Part shown: in pieces, positions 34,387-46,579 of the stretch
Layout: the number at the start of each line of letters is the position of its first letter
Position numbering within the stretch: the first letter of the stretch is position 1
NCBI RefSeq assembly: GCF_000219625.1
Contig: NC_018209.1
Location: 1,240,001 to 1,304,000 of the forward strand
Source of the DNA: Zymoseptoria tritici IPO323
Taxonomy: Eukaryota; Ascomycota; Dothideomycetes; Mycosphaerellales; Mycosphaerellaceae
Direction: 5' to 3'
DNA length: 64,000 bases
The notes under the pieces: generated by a model
Told to the model about the DNA's origin: nothing
What the model saw: only the letters and a program-made list of their open reading frames with translations
The model's database searches: none
Program-made: the position numbers and the translations under genes

Positions 34387-37300
34387 ATGGCGGGAAATCA
34401 TCCTGCACCACCGCGGATCGACGTCGACGTCTCGGTGAGTTGTACTGATAGACTGCATCCCTCTCACAAGGCTAACATCCTCCCAGCCCGACGTCGTCGA
34501 CAATGAAATCACTCCGACCAACTCCTCATCTGCACACAACGGCGACAACCTCTCTCCCAACATGACACAAAAACCACACCTGGAAGGCCGCGATCGATCA
34601 CTCTCCGCCCTCAGTGGTAGTACCCAATTCTCCACCCTCAAGGTTCCTAAAGCCTCCTACGATGCTACCAGCAGCGCATCTAGTATGTTCAGCGAAGGTG
34701 GACGAGAAGACGCTCTACGACCAGATCCCGGCTCCGAGGCAGACTTCGTCGTCAAAGACTCTCCATTCGCTTTCTCTCCCGGCCAGCTTAATAAGCTGCT
34801 CAACCCAAAGTCTCTCCCAGCATACGTCGCTCTCGGTGGTATTCGTGGCATTGAGAAGGGTCTGCGGACGAATCTTGAGACAGGTCTGTCCGCTGATGAG
34901 GCCTCACTCCACGGTAACGTCTCCTTTGAAGACGCGACCGCTCAGTCAGAAAAGCCCAAGCATCTCGGCTGGAATGAAATTCCGCTCAACCACGCCGACA
35001 ATGCTCGATCATCGAACGGAGGCTCTTTTGCCGACCGTCTCCGGATCTACTCGAACAACGCCCTCCCCGAGAAAAAGGCCACATCTCTTTGGAAACTCAT
35101 GTGGATTGCATACAATGACAAGGTTTTGATCCTCCTCACGGTCGCGGCGGCCATATCTCTCGCCCTTGGCCTCTACGAAACTTTTGGTGTCGAACATCAA
35201 CCCGGCGAACCCATGCCAGTGGATTGGATCGAAGGTCTCGCCATCTGTATCGCCATCGTCGTGGTCGTCCTCGTCGGCTCTCTCAACGACTACCAAAAGG
35301 AACGCGCATTCGTCAAACTCAACGCAAAGAAAGAAGATCGCATGGTCAAGGTTCTCCGCTCTGGGAAGTCCAGCATGGTCAATGTTGTCGACATCATGGC
35401 TGGTGATATCCTCCACCTCGAGCCCGGTGACATGATTCCCGTTGATGGCATCTTCATCTCCGGCCACGGCGTCAAATGTGACGAATCCTCCGCGACCGGC
35501 GAGTCCGACGCCTTGAAGAAGGTCGGCGGCGAGCAAGTCATGCGCATGCTCGAAGAAGGCCACCAGGATCTCAAAGACATGGACTGCTTCATCATCTCCG
35601 GCAGCAAGGTCCTCGAGGGTATTGGCACGTACATGGCGACCTCCGTCGGTGTTAATTCCAGCTACGGAAAAATTCTCATGAGCATGCGTGTCGACATGGC
35701 TCCCACTCCTCTGCAGGTCAAGCTTGATGGACTTGCGACCGCGATTGCAAAGCTGGGCTCTAGCGCTGCTTTGCTTTTGTTCTTCGTCTTGCTGTTCCGC
35801 TTTGTGGCTACGCTTTCTTCCAATACTGGTAGTCCCAACCAGAAAGGTGAGTCTCATCGAACTCTGAAGTGGAAGACATTGAGCTAACGATATCACAGCC
35901 AGCCAGTTCATGGACATTCTCATCGTCGCCGTCACTGTTATTGTCGTGGCGGTGCCCGAAGGTCTCCCTCTTGCTGTCACCCTGGCCCTCGCTTTCGCCA
36001 CTACTCGCCTCGTCAAGCTCAACAACCTCGTTCGCATCTTGAAGTCCTGCGAGACCATGGGCAATGCCACCACTGTCTGCTCGGACAAGACTGGTACGCT
36101 CACCACCAACGTCATGACAGTCGTAACTGGACAATTTGGCGAGCGCTCTTTCGACGACAAGAATCACACTGGATCTGAAGTACGCTCTACCGAGTTCGCC
36201 TCTCAACTGTCCTCCGAGGAACGCCGTCGCCTCGTCCAAGCCATCGCCATCAACAGCACTGCTTTCGAGGGTGAAGATGGATTTATCGGATCCAAGACCG
36301 AGACTGCTCTTCTCTCCTTCGCTCGCACTCTCGGCATGGGATCTCTCGCAGAGGAGCGTGCCAACTGTCCAGCCCATGCTTTCTTCCCTTTCGACTCCGG
36401 CCGCAAATGTATGGGAGCTGTTCAGACCCTCCCGGATGGTACCTTCCGCCTCGTCGTCAAAGGTGCTTCTGAGATTCTCCTCGGCCACAGTACTTCCATC
36501 GCCACCACCTCCGGACCCAAACCCCTCGATGGTACCACCCGCGAGACGCTCGAAGCCAACATCGACTCCTACGCTAAGCAGTCCCTCCGCACCATCGCCC
36601 TGATCTCCCGCGAATTCCCCTCATGGCCACCAGCCGGCTGCACCGTCGAAAACGACCCCACCGAAGCCGACTTCGGCGCCGTCCTCTCCAACATGACCTT
36701 TGACGGCCTCGTCGGCATCCAAGACCCCGTCCGCCCTGGTGTCCCGGAAGCCGTCGCCAAATGTGCCCACGCCGGCGTCTCCGTCCGCATGGTCACGGGC
36801 GACAACGTCATCACCGCCAAAGCCATCGCCACGGAATGCGGAATCTACACCGGCGGCGTCGTCATGGAAGGTCCCGTCTTCCGCACCCTGTCCGAATCCC
36901 AAATGAACGAAGTCCTCCCAAAACTCCAAGTCCTCGCCCGCTCTTCTCCCGAAGACAAACGCATCCTCGTCACTTCCCTCCGCGCTCTCGGCGAAATCGT
37001 CGCTGTCACTGGAGACGGCACGAACGATGGACCAGCGCTTAAGGCTGCTGACATTGGTTTCTCAATGGGTATCGCCGGCACGGAAGTCGCCAAAGAGGCT
37101 TCCGCTATCATCCTCATGGACGACAACTTCGCCTCCATCTTAACAGCACTCATGTGGGGTCGCGCCGTTAATGACGCCGTGCGGAAATTCCTCCAGTTCC
37201 AACTGACCGTCAACATCACGGCGGTCATCATCACCTTCGTCTCCGCCGTCGCCAACGAGGGCATGCGCTCCGTGCTCGTCGCCGTACAACTCCTCTGGAT

Positions 37301-38003
37301 CAACCTCATCATGGACTCTATGGCCGCCCTGACCCTCGCCTCCGACGCCCCAACGGAAGAGATCCTCAACCGCAAACCGACCCTCCGCTCCGCCCCGCTC
37401 ATCTCCACGACCATGTGGAAAATGATCATCGGCCAAGCCATCCTCCAAATGGCCGTCATCTTCACCCTCTACTACGCCGGCCCATCGATTCTCAACTACC
37501 CCTTCGACGGCACGGAGATCCGCTCCGTCGTCTTCAACGCTTTCGTCTGGCTGCAGATTTTCAACATGTTCAACTCCCGGCGACTGGACAACAAATTCAA
37601 CGTGTTCGCGGGGGTGACGAGGAACTGGTACTTTATGATTATTACGCTCGTCATGGTCGGCTGTCAGGTTATGATCATGTATGTTGGCGGGCGGGCGTTT
37701 CAGATCAGTCGCATCTCGGGCAAGGATTGGGGCATTTCCATTGTTATTGGACTGCTGTCGATGCCGGCGGCGGTGTTTATTCGACTTTTCCCGGATCATA
37801 TCTTTGAGAAGATTGCGAGGATTTGTGGGAAGCCGGTGGTGCTGGTGTACCGACCGCTCAGCAGGGGGATGCACGCTGTTGGACGCAAGATTAGAGGGCT
37901 GAGGAGGAGTAAGAAGGAGAGTGGGGAGGTTGCGGAGATTGCGGAGGGGCAGGAGAGGGAGGAGAAGAGGGTTGGGGATGTTGAGCGTGGACGGGCGAAT
38001 TAA
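34387..38003 (+). CDS. P-type calcium-transporting ATPase, PMCA/Pmc1 type
   Basis: Three exons: 34387-34434, 34487-35846, 35899-38003; 1170 aa. The start MAGNHPAPPRIDVDVS lies in a short first exon. An actuator-domain segment has the TGES loop (SATGESDALKK, about residue 375). VAVPEGLPLAVT follows in helix 4, then the phosphorylation motif SDKTGTLTTN, KGASE in the nucleotide domain, and TGDGTNDGPALK at the hinge. A long cytosolic C-terminus is rich in K/R/E. The family couples ATP hydrolysis to Ca2+ export or vacuolar sequestration with H+ exchange. In fungi Pmc1-type pumps sit in the vacuole or plasma membrane and are calcineurin-responsive. All catalytic motifs are intact. Confidence 0.95.
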
Positions 38004-39607
38004 GGGTGAGGTTGATGGGAGGCGGTTTGGTTTTTGCTTTAAGCGGCATTGGGTTGCGAGGGATATTGATATAGAAATAGAGATTTGGCAGGACACACTG
38101 GGGTTGTGGAACTGCTTTACGAGACAAACGATTACTGTTAGACAGACAGAGAGATACATTCATTGTTATGGCAATGACAGAGAATACTACCTATGACTTC
38201 TTGCTTCCTTCCGCCTCGTCTTCGTGGAATGTCTCAAGTCCTTCTTCAACGGATCTGCAACGTCTTGTCATCTGCTGCCCTTCAGATGTCTCTGCACCCC
38301 GCCTCGAGTTTCGACTTGTCACGCATACAATCCTCCGCGTAATCTTTTAGCCGACTACCGGCAACGTTCACTTCGAGATGGCTTGCATGTACCCTATCCT
38401 CCGTAACTATCTTCCTTCGAGAACTTCCCTAAGCAATCGATGGGTCAGTGGCGTTCTATAGAGCCTTCTCTTGCATACGCTGCGCCGCCGCCACGAGACG
38501 GAGGATCTCGAAGGAGTGATGGGCCGCTCGTGCAGGAAGCCACGATGACCCTCATGACTTCCGGAGGATGCCATCGCGGGGTGAGATGGTGAGTTGTGGG
38601 GTTCTGGGGAAGTGGAGGATGTCTTGCGTAGAAAGAAGGAGGAGCTCGACTCGCTTCGGCTGACTTTACTGCTGGACTTTGCTTTGCCAACGACCTGGAA
38701 GGAATGCCTGCCCGTACGAAGGCCCCGCGGGTCTGGACTTCTTCTGTCCACAAAACTGGGATCTGCGAGTCATCCGTACTTCCCATTCCACATGGCTCTC
38801 TCTCACTCGCCTCGGACAAATTCCTCCACGGCAAAGAAGCCACTCTTTCGGACGCATCTCCCTCACCAGATTTCATCGAAAAAAACATCGTCCATCGGTC
38901 CACCCGCCTTCGCACTCGAATCAGCAAGCCGTCTAAGAGAACGAACCGGAAGGAAATCGTGGAAGACTACCGCACATGGCGGTCTTAGGTTGGTCTTGGT
39001 ATCGCTACTACGAAAGTCTGGCGAGTCTGGGCGGAGGGAGGCTGTGCAAATCTTGGCGGCCTCGACGCACCACCACGCGGAAAACTGTTGAACCAGAGTT
39101 CTTCCATTGAGCTATTGGTTTTGCGTGGTGAGTGTATCTCCAAGAAATGTGGACGCTCTCCGCGGGGTTTGACGGCGCGGGGAAAGGTGTGGTTTTTCGG
39201 CGGCTTGGTGGCCGGTTTCGTGGAGTGATGGGGAGAGCGATGAGAGAGGTAAGTGGAGTGCGTTCCCGTTTTCTCTTTGATCTCGTTGTTTCACCGGGTT
39301 TTGGTCGTGTGCTGCTCGGATCTTGTTCATCGGTGTTCACACCGGTAAAAGACAAGGAAGACTCTGGGTATAAGACTGTATTCTGATATACATTGGAGAA
39401 TTTCTCTTTCTGGCTGGACTTCTCCTTGCGAAACATCCATTCTTACAGTAGTTGAGTGGACTGAGGCAGAACACTCCACTCTGCAACCCTGGTCCGACTT
39501 CATCGTCACAACGAGGCTGAGACATTGCGAGTCCTTCTCCGAACGATCCGGTCAGATTGGCCCTTGCATACAACTCAATTTCAGCCTCTTCCGCCGACGT
39601 CTTCAAA
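38004..39607. other. Intergenic; one weak small frame at 38704-38988
   Basis: The left part is the 3' flank of the pump gene and the right part the leader of the transcription factor gene. A 94-codon plus-strand frame (38704-38988), basic and containing HRSTRLRTR, has a good methionine but no relatives I recognise. Two alternative overlapping frames exist, so it stays unassigned. Confidence 0.35.
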
Positions 39608-41103
39608 ATGTCACGTCCTTTCTCTCCTACCGATATCCAGCAAGCGAACGGCGTCGACTTTGAGCCGCCGCCAATCACCAGGAGAGCAACCATTGGAGAT
39701 CCAGTCGGCGACAATGCCGTCGCCCGGCAGAGGCGAAAGACCACAGTTACAGCTTGCGATCGTTGTCGAAGAAGGAAGATCAGATGCGATGGCGAGAGAC
39801 CTTGCCATACATGCAATCGATTTGGCGTGAGATGTTATACGACTGAACACAGGAGGGAGGGGAGGGAGAGGAGCGTGAGGTATCATCTGCCATATCAGTC
39901 GGACTGGTGATACGTTCCAGCTAACATGCCAACAGCAGCACCGCTGACACCGCAGCACTGGCAGATCGAGTACGACAGCTCGAAGCGCGCCTAGCAGCCA
40001 GCGAACAACAAAGCCTCTCCTCCAATGGCAATGTCTTCGATAGCAACCATGCCAACCAGACCGGACCACCAAGCCTCCACATCGACACCACCTTCAACTA
40101 TCCAGACCTCATGTCCGACTTCCTATACACAGACGACATGTCCTACGACGAAACTCCCATGACCGAAGACCAAGTGGGCCTCCTCGTACCCACCATCCAA
40201 ATCACCGGTCCACACGGCACAGCACCACCTTCGCCTTCCCTTCTGTCACCGAACTCCCCATCTCCGAGTCTCTTCTCAGGAACATCAAATGCTTCAACAC
40301 CAGACATGCTCGCCACAACTTCCCCATCATGGGCACACTTCGATACTCACAGCAACAGCAATAGCTCCGCCTTCCCACTCCTCCATCCGTCCCCAACCCA
40401 CTTCGACCGCACACCACCAATGTCCCAATGGGCGGAAGTCTACGACCAGACGGCGCACCTTAAAGCTCCCGGAACTCATTCCCGCCGCTCATCTATCTCA
40501 TCTTTTGGTGGACTACCTGAGTCGTTCTTCGGTATAAACCTCGACTGTCGAAATGGCTCTCCTTCTCCACAGCCGGACTGGTCCCAAACCCTCCCATGCC
40601 AGCAGCAACAACAAGTCCCTCAAAGCCAATCCTTCGACCTCTCCACGTGCTCAGCGCATCAAGATTTCGCTCTCTCCAGCCCCTCGCTGGGACCCCACAG
40701 CCGCGTCTCGGCCCAATCACAACCAGCAACGCCGAGCTCCATCCTCCCCTCAAAATCCGAAGCAGACTTCCTCCTCACAAACCTCTTCACCACCCACCCT
40801 CTCCCCTCCTCAATCGAACCCACCGCCATCAAAATCTGCTTGGAAGCAGTCTACAACCCCACTTCTGCCTCTACACACACGCTGTCCACTTTGACGCCGT
40901 TCTCCCCGCGCATGGCGAGGTTATTGGTACATCTTGTGTTGACGATCGGATATGTGGTTGTGGGGAACGAGGAGGGGGCGGAGGGGTGTTATGGGGAGGT
41001 GGTGGAGGGGTTGAGGGAGAGGGGCGTTTGGAGGGAGGGTGGGGCGGGGGTTTTGAGGGAAATGTTGGGGCTTTTGGGGGAGGTAGGTGGTGGTGGGGCA
41101 TGA
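39608..41103 (+). CDS. Zn2Cys6 binuclear cluster transcription factor
   Basis: Two exons, 39608-39879 and 39936-41103 (56-nt intron, donor GTATCA, acceptor CAACAG), 479 aa. The N-terminal Gal4-type cluster is complete: C50-x2-C53-x6-C60-x5-C66-x2-C69-x6-C76, preceded by RQRRK. A short coiled-coil linker (LADRVRQLEARLAA) follows, and then a long Ser/Pro/Gln-rich middle, probably an activation region. A predicted helical C-terminus (about 380-475) ends in a glycine-rich tail. The canonical middle-homology domain is not evident. Such factors bind CGG half-sites as dimers in the nucleus. Targets are unknown; the convergent neighbour is a dehydrogenase. Confidence 0.9.
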
Positions 41104-41342
41104 GACGAAGGGGTTGAGGTTGTATCGTGGGTCGTGTGGTAGTCTCACGTGTGTTGGAAATGCGATGGAGGGGGATTCATCGCCGTATCAATAGCATGCA
41201 AAGCCGGAGATCAGTTTTATGTGATCTATTGTTCGGACTTGTATCGCTATACCGTGCCCTTCCCATGCAGTCCTACGCCGATCCAACACCAAAACAGCCT
41301 TACATCAATGCAACGCCAAGTCAACCTCCCGTTTCATCTGCT

Positions 41343-42301
41343 CTAAGCATGAGCCAACAACCATCCTCCATCGATGACCAGCGTGCTCCCAGTGATATAT
41401 CCGTTCGTCGCAAAGTTGAGCACGGCTTGAGCGTAGTCTCTTGGTCGACCTGCTCTGCCGAATGGGATCCCCCAGCTGCCCTTGAGGTCGCGGAGGACTT
41501 CCTTGTCTTTTCCGTCTTCGCGGGCGATGGGGGTCATTTCTGAGGGGAAGTAGCCTGGGGCCAAGGTGTTGACCTATTGTAGATGAATTAGTGGTGGCTC
41601 GGTCAATAGAGGTGTCGATACAGCAGGCTTGTAGCCATAGGAGAACTCACCCGTACTTCCAACCCAGGCCTCTTGAAGTCCACAGCCAACTGCTCCGTCA
41701 AAGAAATCGTTGCTGCTTTCGAGGCGTTGTAGCTGAACTGTCCGTTCTGCGACTCCTTTGTGATTCCGGAGATTGATGAAATGTTCAAAATTGAACCCGC
41801 CTCCTCAAAACCATTCTCCCTCGCCGCCACCAGCAACGGCAAAAACGCCGCCGCTGTAAAATAATAACTCGCAACGTTAATCTTGTAGATATCCGTCCAG
41901 TTCTCAAACGTCTGGTTGCCCATCATCTCCTTGGAAATCTCCTCTACACTCCCCGTCGGCATCCCCTTCGGCCCGTAGTTGACGCTCGTCTGCCCGGCGT
42001 TGTTGACCAGCAAGTTGACGTACTTCTCCTTGGCTGCGATGGTGGCTACGCCTGCGCTGATGGAGTCCTTGTCGGTGCAGTCCATGGACACGGCGTGGAT
42101 GGAGCCTCCGGCGGGTGTGGAGGAGAGTTCGGCGGAGGCGAGTTTGTCTGCTCGTCGGCCGGTGATGTAGACGCGGGCTCCGTTGGCGGCGAGGGCGCGG
42201 GCGGTCATGAGGCCTAGGCCGGAGCCGCCGCCGGTTACGATGCAGACCCAGGAGGTGAGGGTGAAGAGGGAGGAGGCGGTGAGGGATTCTAGGTCGGCCA
42301 T
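41343..42301 (-). CDS. Short-chain dehydrogenase/reductase (classical SDR)
   Basis: Two exons, 42301-41651 and 41573-41343 (77-nt intron, GTGAGT..AATAG), 293 aa. The Rossmann cofactor loop TGGGSGLG is at residues 23-30, NNAG at 100-103, the Ser about 176, and the catalytic YNASK at 191-195, followed by VNTLAPGYFPSEM. ITGRR after the second strand, with basic residues there, favours NADP(H). The C-terminus IDGGWLLAHA is typical of classical SDRs of the gluconate/3-oxoacyl reductase kind. It is soluble and the substrate is unknown. It is convergent with the Zn2Cys6 gene, 240 bp apart. Confidence 0.92.
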
Positions 42302-43032
42302 TTTGGAGATTGCTTTTTCTTCTGGACGTGATTGTTGTTTAGACTTCTGGCTGGTGTTGTCCTTTGTCAGGTTGGGGGAGAGAGAGAGAGACTGACGGAG
42401 AAATCGTTTTATATATGTGGTATATGTGTTGACCGGGTAAATGCAGCGGCTTCTGACGGTGCACCGAAGGCCGATTGACGGAGAGATCAGCGCCGAAGGG
42501 AAAAAATGGTGAGTCAGCCGCTCAGTCAGCACGTCGATGTCGTCCCGTTCAAATCTCTCGAGCGTCATTTTCATCTTCCTTGCAATATCGACCTTCATGT
42601 TCTGCCAACGACTTGCATTCCACCCTGGAAGATCGCGAGTCGCACCATGAAAACAACGGCAATCTGAGAAGTCACAATCGGCGCAGACGCTGAAGAACCA
42701 TGGCAGCGGAGCAAGGCTTTTCGAACAGCAGCGACCGGGAGGTGTCACATTTGGCCGACCATGGATGACTTTTGCGTTGAGAAGAATTTGTGAGTTTCGT
42801 TGTTCCGGTGGGTGAATTTCCCTCTATCGGTGTTTTCAGCCTGGGTGGACCACTCTTTTCGCCATCATTTCCGTGGAAGCAACCATAATTTTTGGCCAAG
42901 ACAACCCACGGCCAGATCAAGACCGCCAGATTTCCGTGCCCATCTTCGAATTCATTCTCATTTTGCTCTCATCCCTCTCTTCTTCCTTCACAACTCCCCT
43001 TCTCAATCTCCAAACACCCACCACCAGCAAAA

Positions 43033-43467
43033 ATGGCCAGCATCGCCCAACCCATCATCCGCGGCGACTTCCACCACGACGGGTACCACCTCCTCGTCAA
43101 CGTCGCCGGCAAGTTATATTCCCGAGCTTGCGAATCCGACATCAGAGCCTGCCTTTACGGCTGGCAGCAAGATCGCGCGGCTTCCTGGTGGGAAGCGCAA
43201 GTCGTCCACTATAATCTCCTGCGAACTAACCTCAAAGACATGTGCAAGTCTCGACTGTGGGAAGCGATTGAGCAGGGCGGGCTGAAAGCGCAGCCTGCGA
43301 ATGTTGCTGAGATGGCGGAGGAGATGAGGAAGGAGTTTGAGAGTGCTGTGCGCGAGGCTGGGAGGCTGGGGTTTCCGGGTGCGGGAATGTCTGTGAGGCC
43401 AGCGAAGCGTGGACGTTGTGATGAGGGGGCGGAGGATTGTGCGAAGAAGACGAGAGTGTTGATTTGA
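43033..43467 (+). CDS. W-x-A-Q family protein 1 (short, 144 aa)
   Basis: First of four tandem plus-strand paralogues that I cannot match to a known family. It is almost only the shared N-terminal domain: PIIRGDF.., then an acidic/hydrophobic helix (SDIRACLYGW), the signature SWWEAQVVHYNLL at about residues 55-67, and a helix ending EEMRKEFESAV. A basic tail PAKRGRCDEG..KKTR looks like a nuclear-localisation signal. The start follows a CAAAAATGG context with a pyrimidine-rich leader. No signal peptide or membrane segment. Function unknown; the nuclear role is inference. Confidence 0.65.
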   Translation: MASIAQPIIRGDFHHDGYHLLVNVAGKLYSRACESDIRACLYGWQQDRAASWWEAQVVHYNLLRTNLKDMCKSRLWEAIEQGGLKAQPANVAEMAEEMRKEFESAVREAGRLGFPGAGMSVRPAKRGRCDEGAEDCAKKTRVLI

Positions 43468-43726
43468 GGGGTGGAGCACGAAAAGGCTCAGACGGTGCCA
43501 GGTCTTGAGGCGAGTCAGTCTTGGGGAGAGTGTGAACCCAGACGACGTGGTGGCTAATATTCTTCTGCAGCTATTCTCGGCGAGACATGATCCTGATGCC
43601 CTCCTGTTGGCCGCCCACTGATACCTCCTGGCCGCTTTCGCTTTCCTCCAACCTTTCCTTTGCTATTTCATTGCATTCTCACCTACCCTTCATACCCGAC
43701 AAGGATCACAATCGGCGTTCACAAAA

Positions 43727-44806
43727 ATGCTTCTTTCCCGCACGCCCATCGTTCGGGGTGCTTTCAAATTCGACAAAGGAAGACTTACAGTCAACGACTT
43801 CTCTCGCGCCAACATCGAAGAGATTGTTCACGCGCTGAAATACGGATGGCCAGCTCGGTCCAAAGAGCTGAACACTATGGCCGGGTGGAAAGCTCAGCTC
43901 ATTCATTACGGCCTCTACGATGATTCCAAGCATGAGCGACCCGGGTCAAAAGCGAAACTCCAATTGGCTTTCCACGAGGCTTTTCCGGAGCTCAAGGACC
44001 AGCCGAAGCATCTGGCTTTGATGGAGCAGCAGATGAAGGAAGAATACTATGCGACCGAGCCAGCTTCGAACAAGGAGGAATTGTCGATGGTACCTGTCAA
44101 AGATCGTCCAGCGCAACAGCACGCAGCGCCTACCGAGCAGCCTCCCACGATTCATTATGCAGCGCCTGTTTACATTAACAATGGTCCATCAACATATAAC
44201 AGCCAGTCGTCTCAGCAGCCTCAGTCGCAAGTTCCTGCTACAACGTCGCCAGAGCGAACAATTTGCTCCGACATCCAGCCATCTGTTACTTCAGTCCAAT
44301 GGGACACTCCCACACAATCGCATCCAACAACTCCAGCTCACCCTTCCATTGCTCCGATCCAACAGGACAACCCCATACAGGCGCAGCCAGCCCTTTCAGT
44401 CATCGCCTTCACAGGACAATGTTCGACTTCCAACCCAACCGGTGTCCCACTCTCCACAGACTTCAACATGATCCTTCAACAGGACCCTGTGTCCAATCAA
44501 GTCCTTGCTTTTTTCCAAACGCATCTCGGTCGCGGAGCATTTGCAATGCCCGACTTTCAGCCCGAACGGTGGTATGCTGTCGACTGGATCGCGGACCATG
44601 GCGACACGAACACCTCGAGAGTTGGCCAGATCCTCGTGTGGTTCGCGAAGGACGGCGCAGTGCATGGCGAGGTCGTTGACCTGGACGACAAATACAAGAG
44701 GGTCGATCTCTCGATGCAGCAGGCGGCAGAGGTGCCGAAGAATCCGGTGGACTTGGGTGTTTTGAGGAGGGCGTGCGAAGACTTGCGGCGTCTGCGGGCA
44801 TGCTGA
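43727..44806 (+). CDS. W-x-A-Q family protein 2 (359 aa)
   Basis: Residues 8-110 form the shared N-terminal domain (PIVRGAFKFDKGRL, IEEIVHALKYGW, AGWKAQLIHYGLYD, EQQMKEEYYATE). About 120-245 is a low-complexity Pro/Gln/Ser/Thr linker. The C-terminal ~110 residues are globular and beta-rich (YAVDWIADHGD, GQILVWFAKDGAVHGEVVDLDD) and end in LGVLRRACEDL. That last motif recurs in protein 3, so the two share a second domain as well. It lies 260 bp after protein 1 in the same orientation. No known fold recognised. Confidence 0.7.
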   Translation: MLLSRTPIVRGAFKFDKGRLTVNDFSRANIEEIVHALKYGWPARSKELNTMAGWKAQLIHYGLYDDSKHERPGSKAKLQLAFHEAFPELKDQPKHLALMEQQMKEEYYATEPASNKEELSMVPVKDRPAQQHAAPTEQPPTIHYAAPVYINNGPSTYNSQSSQQPQSQVPATTSPERTICSDIQPSVTSVQWDTPTQSHPTTPAHPSIAPIQQDNPIQAQPALSVIAFTGQCSTSNPTGVPLSTDFNMILQQDPVSNQVLAFFQTHLGRGAFAMPDFQPERWYAVDWIADHGDTNTSRVGQILVWFAKDGAVHGEVVDLDDKYKRVDLSMQQAAEVPKNPVDLGVLRRACEDLRRLRAC

Positions 44807-44878
44807 GGGAGCCGAAGTGCTGGCGAGAAGATTTGTGACTTCAGGAAGCCTGCCGGTTGATTCTCTCCCATACTTAAG

Positions 44879-45423
44879 ATGTCCTCCTCTCCACTGATCC
44901 AACCACCATCCTCATCATTCAGCTACCTCCGCTCCAGCATACCACAGCAACATATCAAAGGAACAGCACTTCCAAGCCATTCAATATTCAACTCTCCATC
45001 AAAATTGTCCAGCTCGCCCCCACTCCGAGGAACTGATCAACACAGCAACACGACAGCGGATCAACAACTCGACCAGACTTTTCTAAAACACTCCTCGTCG
45101 CTGATGGACCTGAGGATCAGTGCACGCCGTCCAGAGCGAAGCCAAATTCGGGACGATCTTCGAACGCAGGTGTGCGCACCTCGTCCTCCGCTACTACAAA
45201 GCAAGCGTCGAGCCGACAATACAACATCGCCACAGCCCCACGTACCCCAGTGACACCGTCGTCCTTCCGCCATGGTTCGAAGGCTCCCACGCAAAATACA
45301 TCCCTGACAGGCGATGAGACGTTGGCTCTTCTCATCGAAAGCTTGACGCAGCACGAGAGGACTATTTCTACCCTCAGCACTCGCTCTACATCGGACTTCG
45401 CGAAGGCTCCGAGCTCGATCTAG
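44879..45423 (+). CDS. Doubtful Ser-rich hypothetical gene, frame change
   Basis: An ATG at 44879 opens a 124-codon Ser/Pro-rich frame. From about 45120 a second frame looks more natural (KPNSGRSSNAGVR.. to a helical end TGDETLALLIESLTQHERTI) and stops at 45423. A splice or a one-base indel would be needed to join them, and no good intron is visible. It may be a dead gene. Confidence 0.25.
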
Positions 45424-46579
45424 AGGATGTTGGTAAATGGTGGCATGGGGGACAAGGTCGGATTGGGATTGAAGGCGGAAAGCGGGACGGCGGAGAAGAT
45501 GGGACGTCACAGATATGTGCTCTGGTATCGAAGACATGACAGCGAGAGCATGGTTATGCTGAGGAGGCCTTTTGTCGAGCGTGGAGATGCCGTTGTGTGG
45601 GCGAGAGAATGGGTAATTGTTCGTCGTTGCTGAAGATATTTGTAGTCTAGTATTCATGCCTGAGGCATCCGATCATTAGTCACGTGATTCCACCAATTTC
45701 CGGACTTCCGTCGTCTGTCGTCTTTCCTTTCCTTCGTCTTCCTCTTCGTCTAACATAACTCAGCCATCAGATCTCGAATCATGATGATCGTGACCGACAA
45801 GCAGGTCACACATCAAAGGCGCTCGTTATCATCTCAATTCGAATGTCTCAGTCGGAGACACTGTTGATGAGCACAACGTGGCCGTCTCAAGATTGTTCCA
45901 ATGGGCTGTCTATGGCCAATTATGGAAAGCAGTCGGCTGAGACTCCTCGATGACCAGGTCTCACGGTGGTGTTCAGTGGTCGGATGGAGGCAGCTGACGT
46001 TTTCCACAATGTACATCCGATGAATGACGGACTTCGACACAGATTGACTCGCGAAGCCACGATCGGTCTTCAACCTGGAAGGAACTTGCACTTCTGGCTC
46101 TTCTCGAATTCGAATTCGGTGTCCTTGAAGGGAAGGTGCTGATCGCTGCCCCAAGATGGAGGGCGCTGACCATTGTTTCAAGACGGAGAGCTCAGCACCA
46201 GTTCAGACGGTGCACAGCGAAGTGCGGAAGGCTTTAAGGCTGAGACTGCATGTCAAGTCGGTCTCCGAGTCAATCGGGAATGATATTACCATGGCGGCTG
46301 ATGTCTCGCAGCTCGCATCCGTGGTAAGACAGCTGGTTCGGCTTGCCACGAAGCCTTGCTATATCTTTCCTGCCGTCCTCCGTTTTCTCGATATCTCTTT
46401 CTATCAAATCACACCTCATAACACAGATCCCATCTTTCAGAACGCTTCAACAATCACGGATCAATCCACGCTCTGCCTCATCTGTCTCACCTGGTTCAAC
46501 TGCTTCAACTGCTTCAACTGCCTCGCCTGCCTCAACTGCGTCAAATCGCTCTGAACCATCCCAGGCCGTCCTACGTACG
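45424..46579. other. Intergenic plus leader of family protein 3
   Basis: No supportable gene. At 46497-46545 a TTCAACTGCTTCAACTGCC-type microrepeat occurs in the leader. If translation began at the in-frame ATG 46343 it would add a Ser/Thr/Ala-rich stretch to protein 3. Confidence 0.45.

Noticed and set aside
34052..38159. Long frames on the opposite strand of the calcium pump gene
   Set aside because: Shadows of GC-rich third positions; no domain, and the plus-strand ATPase is unambiguous.
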